Shown here piece after piece: positions 31,230-39,454 of a stretch of DNA of 64,000 nt (position 1 is the stretch's first letter; each line of letters begins with the position of its first letter). The notes beneath the pieces are model-generated. The model was not told the DNA's origin. It saw nothing but the letters and a program-made list of their open reading frames with translations, and searched no databases. A program made the translations under genes and the position numbers. The stretch is from Cymbomonas tetramitiformis (lineage: Eukaryota > Chlorophyta > Pyramimonadophyceae > Pyramimonadales > Pyramimonadaceae), in NCBI GenBank assembly GCA_001247695.2, contig LGRX02029181.1:1-64000 (forward strand), in the 5' to 3' direction.

Positions 31230-32546
31230 TTACGTAGTAAAGGCGAGTTCGCCTTGCGGGTCGTCGGCTTGATACTCTGACGGTGTACCGGATCGGGGCG
31301 AGTCGGCTGTGCCTAACTGAATACCGGTCGCATCGTCAGCGTCAGCGTCAGCGTCGGCGTCAGCGTCAGTTTCAACAGCATAGATATACACCTTTGCTAA
31401 GGTCTCAGACTCAGAATATTCACTCAGTGACCAGTCATATCCCGCATTGTTTAAGGGAGCGTCAAGTATGGCTTCAAGGTCCTCGATATCACATATGGTA
31501 ACTGTGCTTTCACGAATCAAAGCTGCGTTTTGCTTCTGAAAAAGTTCTAACTGCTTACTAACACGTTCCAACTCGGACTCAAGCTGTTTTTTACTGCCTT
31601 TACGGCTGGTGCTCGCGGTTGCTGCTGGGTTGAGATGGGCTGCCTCTAACTCGGCAATGCGAGCGTCCTTGGACGCGACTTGTTTTGTAAGGTCAGCAAT
31701 AGCAGCTACCTGCCCTTCGACTCTGCTCTGCAGTCCCTGAGCTTTATAAAAGCCCTCAAGAACCTCTTCTGAAGTATGCCCATCAAGGTCGTTGTACTCA
31801 AGCTCAGACTCAAGTTCAATCACACGGTTCGCTTTCAGTGCTAGCTCAGCCTCAAGCTCAGACACACGCTGTAAGCTAACGATGCGTGCTGCCTGTGCTG
31901 GAATGTCACCGTCAGTTACTGAAGGGGCTTTGGAGGACTGTGGTGTCACTTGTCGTGACCTAGGCACTTTCTTCTGAACACCAGCGACTGGGCTAAGTTT
32001 GGCTCTGGCGAATTGTGTAGTCAAGTTGTCGACTGGGGCCGCCTGTTCTTGAAAATAGTCACTGCGAGACTGTTGGTAGCTCTGGACGAATGAGTCGCAC
32101 TCAGCCCCTAACCTTTTCAAAGAGTTCAAGTCACTCGCTTCAAAGGCCTTCTCGCGATCCGAAGCCAGTGCTGCGATATAGCACGGCTTTGTGACATGGA
32201 AAGCCATGGTGTCACAGATACTTTCTAACACTTCAGGGTCATTCGAAGCTTTCAACCGCCGGCACTGGTCGACATACGCCTCTCCACCACCCTCAATAGA
32301 TGCGACAACACGGCACGTAGCCTCGTGGTGCTCTTCCATGCAGTGAAAAGACCCGCTGCAAACTTTTCTCGTGCAACGAATCCACGTGTTTTTAACAAAC
32401 TTCCAGGTGCCGCATGTCGCTTTTCCAACCGGACCGGCACGAGCAATATACGGGCATATGAATTGTTCTAGCGGTCTCCACACTTGCCCACGGCTGTCGG
32501 GCAACTCACTGACAATTTCGTAAGCGTTTGATGCAACGGCAGACAT
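31230..32546 (-). CDS. Coiled-coil protein with Cys/His-rich N-terminus, unknown
   Basis: 438 residues from Met 32546 (MSAVASNAYEIVSELPDS). The N-terminal region has closely spaced Cys/His (CTRKVCSGSFHCMEEHHEAT), suggesting a metal site. The centre is a long predicted coiled coil (RVSELEAELALKANRVIELE; SKKQLESELERVSKQLELF). The tail is acidic with an Asp-Ala repeat (DADADADADADD). I do not recognise the family. It is the largest gene of the GC-rich block and could be structural or a scaffold. Confidence 0.55.
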   Translation of the reverse strand: MSAVASNAYEIVSELPDSRGQVWRPLEQFICPYIARAGPVGKATCGTWKFVKNTWIRCTRKVCSGSFHCMEEHHEATCRVVASIEGGGEAYVDQCRRLKASNDPEVLESICDTMAFHVTKPCYIAALASDREKAFEASDLNSLKRLGAECDSFVQSYQQSRSDYFQEQAAPVDNLTTQFARAKLSPVAGVQKKVPRSRQVTPQSSKAPSVTDGDIPAQAARIVSLQRVSELEAELALKANRVIELESELEYNDLDGHTSEEVLEGFYKAQGLQSRVEGQVAAIADLTKQVASKDARIAELEAAHLNPAATASTSRKGSKKQLESELERVSKQLELFQKQNAALIRESTVTICDIEDLEAILDAPLNNAGYDWSLSEYSESETLAKVYIYAVETDADADADADADDATGIQLGTADSPRSGTPSEYQADDPQGELAFTT

Positions 32547-32639
32547 TTTAAAGATCGTAAAAAGATGGTTATACCTTGCAAAATGAGTGCGAAAAGCTGT
32601 GCTCAAACAGTGAGTGTCGGACTGGAGATACTTTTCGTT

Positions 32640-33000
32640 ACAAGTCAACCTGATGATTATCATCACCGTCGTCATCACCTTTGTGATTACCCACGTCATC
32701 ACCTACTGGTCACGTCACCGACCACCTCTGTCAGTGCCGGTCACCTACTGGTCACGTTCTGCATGATCGCGATCAGTGCCGATCACCTACTGGTCACGTT
32801 CTGGATGATCGCGAAAAGTGCCGGTCACTTACTGGTCACATTCTGGATGATCGCGAACAGTGCCGCACGTTCTGATGATGTGTAAATCAATCTTATGACC
32901 AGTAGGCGACCGGCATTGAAAGAAATGGCCGGTAACGTGACCAGTAAATGACGACCTAGGTCATCACAAAGGTGATGACGGGGTCAGATCGTAGATGACG
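32640..33000. repeat. TACTGGTCACGTTCTGG-type tandem and inverted repeats
   Basis: About four units of 45-60 bp with GGTCACCTACTGGTCACGTT and GGATGATCGCGA between 32690 and 32870. Inverted partial copies (GACCAGTAGGCGACCGGCA; CGTGACCAGTAAATGACG) follow at 32897-32952. They lie upstream of the coiled-coil gene and may be its control region. Confidence 0.75.
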
Positions 33001-33201
33001 ACGTGGATGAGATATTTTAGACGTCGGAGATGACAAGGAAAAAATCGGGAGTGTTTTTTTTCGCGATTTTGTGTTTTGGGATTTTTTCACTCTGAAAAAA
33101 AGGTAGAGAAAAAATGAAAACATTTCGCGATCTGCAGGCTGCAGTTTTTGACGTTTTAAGGCTCTGTTTTCGCCCATTTTTTGGCAGTATTTTTCGCGGG
33201 T

Positions 33202-33572
33202 GTCATAAAGTGAGATTGATCTATTTAGTAATATTAAGTTCCACTTTATGACAAACCCATATGGGCCATTTAGGGTTTAAAATCTCCGGCTCAATTTTTT
33301 GCGATTTTGACATTTTAAAGTCATTTTTTGAGTTTTTCGATCATGTTTGAGCAACTTTTGACCTTACACCATTTGTTCCGAACCAGGGCTTAATACTATA
33401 GTAATATAACCTCACATTGGAACACTATATCGGTCATTTTGGGGCCAAAAAACGTCGGGCGTGATTTTTTGCGTTTTTTTTACTTTTGACCAATTTTTTG
33501 CGATTTTTGACCTCGGAGCCTTTGTTCCAAACCGGGAATTAATACTATAGTAATATATCCTTACTTTGGAAC
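33202..33572. repeat. Three intergenic palindromes (one GTCATAA type, two GTTCC type)
   Basis: GTCATAA...TTATGAC at 33202-33252, and GTTCC...GGAAC units of exactly 49 bp at 33375-33423 and 33524-33572. The sequence between them is AT-rich with no gene. Confidence 0.9.
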
Positions 33573-33616
33573 ATGAATAAACAACTTAAAGCTTATAATG
33601 TATGTATATATCAATA

Positions 33617-33802
33617 ATGGCTCGTAGCGAAGCCTTGAAAGTCGCTCAAAAACGGTATAGAGAGATGCATGTTGAGCGGACAAGAGAGGTCACAAGAAAG
33701 TGTTCGAGGACGTTTTACGCCCTTCATAAAAATGAGTTAAACGCCAAGAGACGAGAAAAGTATAGGCTGAGGAGGGATTCAGAAAAAATCTCAGGTGCAT
33801 AG
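33617..33802 (+). CDS. Small basic protein, possibly nucleic-acid binding
   Basis: 61 residues from Met 33617 (MARSEALKVAQKRYREMHV). It is highly basic with regularly spaced Arg/Lys and probably helical. An in-frame Met five codons upstream is possible. It precedes the PrimPol-helicase on the same strand. No family is recognised. Confidence 0.5.
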   Translation: MARSEALKVAQKRYREMHVERTREVTRKCSRTFYALHKNELNAKRREKYRLRRDSEKISGA

Positions 33803-33869
33803 ATTTTTTCCTTTCGTCCAAGTCTATAAACTACTTAAAGAAAACAATTGTACAAGTATATAAGAAATC

Positions 33870-36656
33870 ATGGCGACGCTATCCAATCCTACTTATGATG
33901 ACACTCTTGTCCTCAAAAATATGATTAAGCACAAGTTATGGAAAAACTCAAAAGAACCAATGACGTCCAACTTTTACAACGATAAGAAAGTTCAATTTGT
34001 AGGAATTGAATCTTGTAAATCCTACAACGTTGGTCTCTTTGGAGGCAAAGTGAACAACATCATTGTGGTTGATTTGGACTCACACAAGTGGGATTTGAAA
34101 ACACATCCTTGGGTGAAAAAGTTCGGACAAGCTCTTAGGAAGTTTGATACATACACCGTCAAAACATGTAGTGGAGGATACCATTTGTACTTTTTGTATG
34201 ACGATGACTTCGCCGACAAGAAGAATAGCTCGATCGGGATTGATGTGTTGAGCAATGGAACGTACATCGTGGCACCTCATTCACACATATATAATATCAA
34301 AAAGAACATCATTCATAAGGATTACACCGTATACCATGACACATCCATCAAGCCGATACCCGAAGACTTGAAGCAATTCTTGTTTGAACACATTTACACA
34401 TCCAACTCACAAAAAAATGAAAAGACCGGAAAGTATGAAATTAAACCTAAAAAGGAATTTAAATATGAAGGAGACGTGCATTACAACTTAAGCAATAAGA
34501 ACATTGATAATATATTGGACATGTTGCCTAACAAGATCATCGATAATTTCGGAGATTTTTTTAAATTCACCACCGCCATGAAAGGATTGAACCAATATGA
34601 CAAGTGGGATGCATTTTGCAAAACCAAACCTAACTATCACCAAGATACCAACAATCAAACTTGGAATTCATGTAAGCCCAATGGCGACTTTGATGCCATC
34701 GGGTGGCTCTTATCTAGGAATGGGAACATCATTAATTATCACAAAATGAAACCGACACCCAAAAATACCACCAAGCCACATGTAATTTGGAATCGGAAGT
34801 ACCTTCAAAAAACTAGAGGTGAAGACATCTATGAGGTTGGTAGATCGTACATCATGAAATCAAAACCCGGAACTTCCAAAACTACAAGTGTAAGGGACCA
34901 TATTGCTCACAACAACCTTAATTTTATAGTCATAGTTTCGAGAGTGACTTTGGGAGAAACAATACACCAAACCTTTAATGAGAGCGGAGTTGAATGCAAA
35001 TTTTACAAGAATGAAGAGGACATACAAAGGGGAGATAATATCGTGATACAAGTTGATAGCCTTGCAAAATTGAGAAGATTAGACCTGAGTGGGTACACAA
35101 TATTTATCGATGAGTTCAATTCACTATTGAAGTACGTTATTGGTAGTGAGACATTGAACGCTAGGCGGGTCGATGTGTGGGTCAGATTGAAACAAGTATT
35201 GAATGATTGTAAGAACTACATAGCGGTTGACGGCGATATAAGTGACCGATGCATGAAATATATGAATTTAGTGAACAAACCATACACATACATACGTAAT
35301 AAACAAAACCATTATGATCAAGTGAAGATAAAAGAAATTCAAAGTGAGCATCAATTTAGGGAATTAATCAAATCACAACCAAACGGGTATATAGTTGCAT
35401 GTGACTCTAAAAAAATCGCCACAAAGTTGCACAAGTATTTGATAGTGCACCATCCCGATGTAGTAGTAATAACCGACGAGACCGACAAGTTACCCGATTT
35501 TAACACAACTCCAAGAATCATATTCAGCCCAAAAGTTATGTATGGTATAGATAGCAACAATGACAAAATGAGACCCGTATTTGGTTATTACAAAGAACAT
35601 ACGATCGATCCTCTTGGTATGAGTCAACAAATTCAACGTGAAAGAAACATCACGGAGGTGTACATCTTCTTCTATAATAAAAGGTACAAGTGTAAGCCTT
35701 TTACTCTTGAACAAGTGAGACAGGCTTACAAAGATACCAATCAGTTTGGATACGACCTTTTCGACAATCCATTAGTACCAAAAGTATTGAATGAAGAGTA
35801 CTTTGACTTTCTAGTCGAGTACATTTACGAGAAGCAATGTTATAGCACAAACAAGTTTGCTCACTTCATCCAAATTATGCAAGAACAAGGCTTTGTGTTC
35901 GAGTTTCCTTATGTGAAGAATAGAAGGACAAAATGGGAAGATGCCGAGGACGACCTTGCTAAGGACTTTGACCCTGAAGGTTGTGAAAAGTGGTCGAGAA
36001 TTCATGAGATATTGCAAGTACCAAAGGAGCATTTGAACACATATAGAAAGTACTACACAACGGACTATGAATTAAAGAAACACTTTGCGGCTTCGAAGCA
36101 CTTTTGGCTACATGATAAAGAGCATATGTATGAAAGAGTACAAAGTGCCGATGATTTCGTGGTGAACATAGTAACATGTACCAATATGAGAATATTATTA
36201 CTCAAAGAACTTCAAGAACTAGTTGGAATCGAGGACAAGTGTACCATCGATGCACAAAGAGCATTGACACCGGAAGAAAGCGAAGAGTTCAACAAGAAGT
36301 ATAAACAAATCTTTAGCAAGACCGGAAAAGATTTTGACTTAACAACGGAGTTGCAATGCAATGCAATGCTAAATAAGATGTACCATGCATTGTTCGGAGA
36401 TGGGTTCACCATCGGAAAAAGGAAGAGGAGCAAAGAGAAGTTAGGATATGTGTATACGGTGGAATCTGAGTTCTTAGAAGAACAAAGACAATTATTAGAA
36501 TTTCGATCACCCGGCCTGTTTAAGGAGTATGGATTGTTCAATGGAGAGTACCAATTCATTGACGATGAAGAATCTGAAGAAGAAAGGATATCAAGGAAAC
36601 GTGTTGAGCTGTGGGACCATTTAGTATCAAGAAAGATACACCCAATAGTATTATAA
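33870..36656 (+). CDS. PrimPol (AEP) fused to a UL9/OBP-like helicase
   Basis: A 928-residue replication protein. The N-terminal part reads as an archaeo-eukaryotic primase: a metal-binding VVDLDS (about 67-72), SGGYHLYF (about 101-108) and GIDVLSNGTYIVAPHS (about 123-138). The helicase follows, with a Walker A-like SKPGTSKTT (about 331-340) and Walker B IFIDEF (about 411-416). Its layout is similar to herpesvirus origin-binding-protein helicases, not to the superfamily 3 helicases of many polintons. The C-terminal 350 residues are not recognised. It likely primes and unwinds viral DNA with the polymerase. It ends one base before a 49-bp palindrome. Confidence 0.8.
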   Translation: MATLSNPTYDDTLVLKNMIKHKLWKNSKEPMTSNFYNDKKVQFVGIESCKSYNVGLFGGKVNNIIVVDLDSHKWDLKTHPWVKKFGQALRKFDTYTVKTCSGGYHLYFLYDDDFADKKNSSIGIDVLSNGTYIVAPHSHIYNIKKNIIHKDYTVYHDTSIKPIPEDLKQFLFEHIYTSNSQKNEKTGKYEIKPKKEFKYEGDVHYNLSNKNIDNILDMLPNKIIDNFGDFFKFTTAMKGLNQYDKWDAFCKTKPNYHQDTNNQTWNSCKPNGDFDAIGWLLSRNGNIINYHKMKPTPKNTTKPHVIWNRKYLQKTRGEDIYEVGRSYIMKSKPGTSKTTSVRDHIAHNNLNFIVIVSRVTLGETIHQTFNESGVECKFYKNEEDIQRGDNIVIQVDSLAKLRRLDLSGYTIFIDEFNSLLKYVIGSETLNARRVDVWVRLKQVLNDCKNYIAVDGDISDRCMKYMNLVNKPYTYIRNKQNHYDQVKIKEIQSEHQFRELIKSQPNGYIVACDSKKIATKLHKYLIVHHPDVVVITDETDKLPDFNTTPRIIFSPKVMYGIDSNNDKMRPVFGYYKEHTIDPLGMSQQIQRERNITEVYIFFYNKRYKCKPFTLEQVRQAYKDTNQFGYDLFDNPLVPKVLNEEYFDFLVEYIYEKQCYSTNKFAHFIQIMQEQGFVFEFPYVKNRRTKWEDAEDDLAKDFDPEGCEKWSRIHEILQVPKEHLNTYRKYYTTDYELKKHFAASKHFWLHDKEHMYERVQSADDFVVNIVTCTNMRILLLKELQELVGIEDKCTIDAQRALTPEESEEFNKKYKQIFSKTGKDFDLTTELQCNAMLNKMYHALFGDGFTIGKRKRSKEKLGYVYTVESEFLEEQRQLLEFRSPGLFKEYGLFNGEYQFIDDEESEEERISRKRVELWDHLVSRKIHPIVL

Positions 36657-36657
36657 A

Positions 36658-36706
36658 GTTCCAAACCAAGGATTAATACTAGAGTAATATAATCTCATTT
36701 TGGAAC
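36658..36706. repeat. 49-bp GTTCC palindrome between convergent genes
   Basis: Starts GTTCCAAACC, ends TTTTGGAAC. It lies between the stop of the PrimPol-helicase (36656) and the stop region of the opposing methyltransferase (36695), overlapping the latter's 3' end. The placement suits a bidirectional transcription end. Confidence 0.9.
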
Positions 36707-37333
36707 AAGACTAATAATCAATTCACGAGGTATACTATACACATTCTCAACCTTTCCTCTACCGATCCCATGTGATGCACATGAGCTTTGACCAAATTGA
36801 GCCGACTTCATATGCTTCCCATATGTCTTCATTCCATCACACGGTGTGCTGTGTTTGAAACACATCTTCAGATCTAATCCCTTCCGGTTAGTCCATATGT
36901 TAGTTGCCTTTCTATACTCAAATCCATATTGACAATAACAACACGTGTGTATGTATTTGTGCATATCTTCCATGACAGGCCTATGTCTCATCAAACCACC
37001 GTCGGCGGGGTTCTCAATGTACCAATACGTAGGTTTAAAGTAGTCAATGATTTGCAGTGTTCTTTTAACTATACTATCAGCCAAGGCTAGATTCCGTGGG
37101 CTACGTCTCTTTGCCTTACTATACTCGGTGCATGGCGGAGATGCCCAGATCATATCAAAGTGCTTTGGTGGATATACGGTGTAATCCCAGCTTAGAATGT
37201 CCACGACATGAGTTGGATCATGATCGGGCAGTATATCCACCGATACAATTTCGCAATTTTTATAGATTTCCTTAAGTACTTTGCTGACCGATGCCGTCCC
37301 GGAGAATAGCTCTAAGATACGTGTCGGTGTCAT
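36695..37333 (-). CDS. C5-cytosine-methyltransferase-like protein (viral type)
   Basis: 212 residues. Motif I ILELFSGTASVSKVL sits near the N-terminus, SPPCTEYS carries the candidate catalytic Cys68, and YIENPADGG replaces the usual ENV motif. It lacks a clear long recognition domain, as do short phage and giant-virus homologues. The start ATG lies in the end of a 50-bp GTCATAA palindrome (37329-37378). It is a different chemical class from the adenine-type enzyme at 29316, so the element encodes two DNA methylation activities. Confidence 0.75.
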   Translation of the reverse strand: MTPTRILELFSGTASVSKVLKEIYKNCEIVSVDILPDHDPTHVVDILSWDYTVYPPKHFDMIWASPPCTEYSKAKRRSPRNLALADSIVKRTLQIIDYFKPTYWYIENPADGGLMRHRPVMEDMHKYIHTCCYCQYGFEYRKATNIWTNRKGLDLKMCFKHSTPCDGMKTYGKHMKSAQFGQSSCASHGIGRGKVENVYSIPRELIISLVPK

Positions 37334-37378
37334 AATTAGAGATTGATATATATAGTAAATTAAATCTCACTTTATGAC
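37329..37378. repeat. 50-bp GTCATAA palindrome containing a start codon
   Basis: Ends read GTCATAA and TTATGAC. The start codon of the minus-strand methyltransferase is the ATGAC of its left end. It separates that gene from the packaging ATPase. Confidence 0.9.
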
Positions 37379-37408
37379 AACCTATAGACATGTACTATGA
37401 CTTAGACT

Positions 37409-38386
37409 CTATAATGGCTGATTAGAAACAATCTTTCCGGGAACAATTTCCGATTGTTCCTTTTGTTGCCGTTGACTTGGAAGAATAAACTCGTTGAAGT
37501 TTTTTCTGAACATACTTGGGTGACACTCCTTCTTTGCCAAATCGATAAAGAGAAAGTCATATCTATCTTGGACTGCTTGATTGAAGACATCATAGAACTC
37601 TTCGGGAGTTACCTCACCGCCAAGCTCTTGAGAAATCTGTTTCAGCTCATCTTGATTTTTCGTCTTCATAAGTAGGATGTGGGTCAGGTTTGATCTTATA
37701 GCTCGTTGTAGTCCCGCTCCATTGCTTGTGTATGCTTGTGTGGCGAAAAGGAGTGAGCAGCCGATCGAGCCCATGTTCTTTGTTTTACCTTTGTGTCTAT
37801 GACTTATCACGAAACGCCCCAATCCCGATTTGGGCCTGAACACGGGTGAGTCTAAACAATCATCGAAAAATATTGCTACAGATGGTGGTCTATTGGTAAC
37901 CTTGTATTTGTATTGTGGTGGAGCAATGTTATCGTTTTCGTCGGCAAACTCCAAAAGTAAATCAGCGGGTATTTCGTACACACTCATTTCACTCTTGTGT
38001 AACATGTCCATGAGTCTTTTATAACGTTTTGTTTTTTCAACATATGATTCATATTCAAGGGCTTCTTCATCTAAAATGTTTTCAATCTGAGGTATCACGT
38101 CTATCTCCGGTTCAAGGACATCACTCTCGTCTAAAGGAAGGTCTTCAAAATAGTGTTTGTTATTCTCATATGTCGGCGACACCAATATAATTCTCTCCAA
38201 TGCATTGTTATATTGCATTAACCGTAGTAAATGAGTAAGGCTTGTTGTTTTAGCACCACCGCGTTTGGAATTTGCAAGTGTTACCATCGGTAATTGAATA
38301 AAGTCGTCCGGAGTCTCGATCGGAAAAGCACTCCTCTTAGGAATCTTAATATTGTAATTCTTATCTTTGAGTCTTTGAAACTGCAT
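37409..38386 (-). CDS. Genome-packaging ATPase (FtsK/HerA, A32-like)
   Basis: 325 residues with Walker A SKRGGAKTTS (40-49) and Walker B SVAIFFDDCL (169-178, hydrophobic run then DD), followed by the HRHKG and LLFATQAY segments usual in this family. It pumps viral DNA into preformed capsids. Its last residues (QSEIVPGKIV) are encoded by a GGAACAATT...GATTGTTCC palindrome at 37440-37460, so a hairpin sits in the 3' end of the transcript. CTATAGTAT directly precedes its ATG. Confidence 0.88.
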   Translation of the reverse strand: MQFQRLKDKNYNIKIPKRSAFPIETPDDFIQLPMVTLANSKRGGAKTTSLTHLLRLMQYNNALERIILVSPTYENNKHYFEDLPLDESDVLEPEIDVIPQIENILDEEALEYESYVEKTKRYKRLMDMLHKSEMSVYEIPADLLLEFADENDNIAPPQYKYKVTNRPPSVAIFFDDCLDSPVFRPKSGLGRFVISHRHKGKTKNMGSIGCSLLFATQAYTSNGAGLQRAIRSNLTHILLMKTKNQDELKQISQELGGEVTPEEFYDVFNQAVQDRYDFLFIDLAKKECHPSMFRKNFNEFILPSQRQQKEQSEIVPGKIVSNQPL

Positions 38387-38389
38387 ATA

Positions 38390-38866
38390 CTATAGACTTA
38401 AAAATAGAGATGAGTAGGCTTTGTCATATCCCGGTTCCATCTCAGCGTCTCGTTTTCGAGGTGGTGGTGATTGAGATGCAACTCGGCTTTGTTTACGTCT
38501 GGTAGACTTTCTAACAATCACTTCAGGTTCGGGTTCTGATTCAGAGCTATCAGATTCAACGATGACTACCTGCTTTTTCGGTTTCTTCTTAGGGGCTTTT
38601 GGTTTCTTGACAACGACATGTTCTACTTCCGGTTCCGAGATTGATTCTTCGGGTTGCTTTTCGGGTTCGGGAATAGGTTTAATTGTAGCCTTTTTAATCG
38701 TCTCTTGGGCTTCGGTAACTTTTTGAGATTCCTTAAGTTGAGCGGCCATTTTGATATCTTGCTTTTGTTTGGCTTTGGCTTGGCGAGTGGCAAGAGCTTT
38801 CTCCCTCATTTTCGCAAGGCGTTCAAGTGTATCTGGATCGGTAATTTTCTGACCTTTAACTGGCAT
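38390..38866 (-). CDS. Lys/Glu-rich disordered protein
   Basis: 158 residues. A helical charged N-terminus (MREKALATRQAKAKQKQD) is followed by a proline- and serine-rich middle with basic patches (KKPKAPKKKPKKQ, RKSTRRKQSR). It resembles the small basic virion or DNA-condensing proteins of such viruses only in composition. It is transcribed with the ATPase, three bases upstream of it. Confidence 0.5.
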   Translation of the reverse strand: MPVKGQKITDPDTLERLAKMREKALATRQAKAKQKQDIKMAAQLKESQKVTEAQETIKKATIKPIPEPEKQPEESISEPEVEHVVVKKPKAPKKKPKKQVVIVESDSSESEPEPEVIVRKSTRRKQSRVASQSPPPRKRDAEMEPGYDKAYSSLFLSL

Positions 38867-38917
38867 TAAGTAACTATAAGATAACCTAAGAAATAAAATT
38901 TCTTGATGTGAGTTAGT

Positions 38918-38966
38918 GTTCCAAAGTGAGATTATATTACTCTAGTATTAATCCTCAGTTTGGAAC
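38918..38966. repeat. 49-bp GTTCC palindrome between divergent genes
   Basis: A GTTCC/GGAAC unit between the starts of the minus-strand 158-aa gene and the plus-strand 149-aa gene. Here it cannot be a shared terminator, so the family may have another role. Confidence 0.9.
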
Positions 38967-38986
38967 TTTTATATGAGATATAATAT

Positions 38987-39436
38987 ATGACTAAAGAGAC
39001 TTGGATTGCGAAACTGAAACTGTGTGCTCAAGAGTATAGACGAGAACATGGAATTAAAAAGAGACCTGGTAAGATGACACAAGGAGAGAAACTTAAAAGC
39101 TTACGAGGTCGTCCAGTTGTCAAGAAGACATCAAACAAAAGTAGAACCGCCTTAGACCACGGTACTCCTAGCGGTCAACCAATTTACCAGCAGCCAATAA
39201 AGGACCCTGCCTTACCGACTAAAGCCCCACGAAGAATAGCACCGATTATGGTAGCACCTTTGGACAAATCAAGTACTGGTACAATAACGGGTGACCCAGT
39301 ATTTCAACGGTCTAATGCAGAATATACGGGTGTTGGCAATTATCGTAAAGCCGTTGATAATATTGAAAAGCGTATCAAAATGAAAAAACAAATGAGGCGT
39401 GAAAAACGTCGAAAAGCGGACGTCACAAAAATATAA
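38987..39436 (+). CDS. Basic protein of unknown function
   Basis: 149 residues, basic at both ends (REHGIKKRPGKMTQGEKL; RIKMKKQMRREKRRKADV) with a Pro/Gly-rich middle. No domain is recognised. It is 18 bases upstream of the DNA polymerase and could be a terminal or DNA-binding protein, but nothing proves this. Confidence 0.5.
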   Translation: MTKETWIAKLKLCAQEYRREHGIKKRPGKMTQGEKLKSLRGRPVVKKTSNKSRTALDHGTPSGQPIYQQPIKDPALPTKAPRRIAPIMVAPLDKSSTGTITGDPVFQRSNAEYTGVGNYRKAVDNIEKRIKMKKQMRREKRRKADVTKI

Positions 39437-39454
39437 TTTATATAGTATAGGACG
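39436..39454 (+). promoter_or_regulatory. TATATAGTATA-type promoter motif before the polymerase
   Basis: TTTATATAGTATAGG ends a few bases before the ATG. Similar AGTATA/TATAGT strings sit within about 15 bases of the starts at 43466, 49612, 49946 and 50415, and of the minus-strand ATPase at 38386. Confidence 0.5.
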
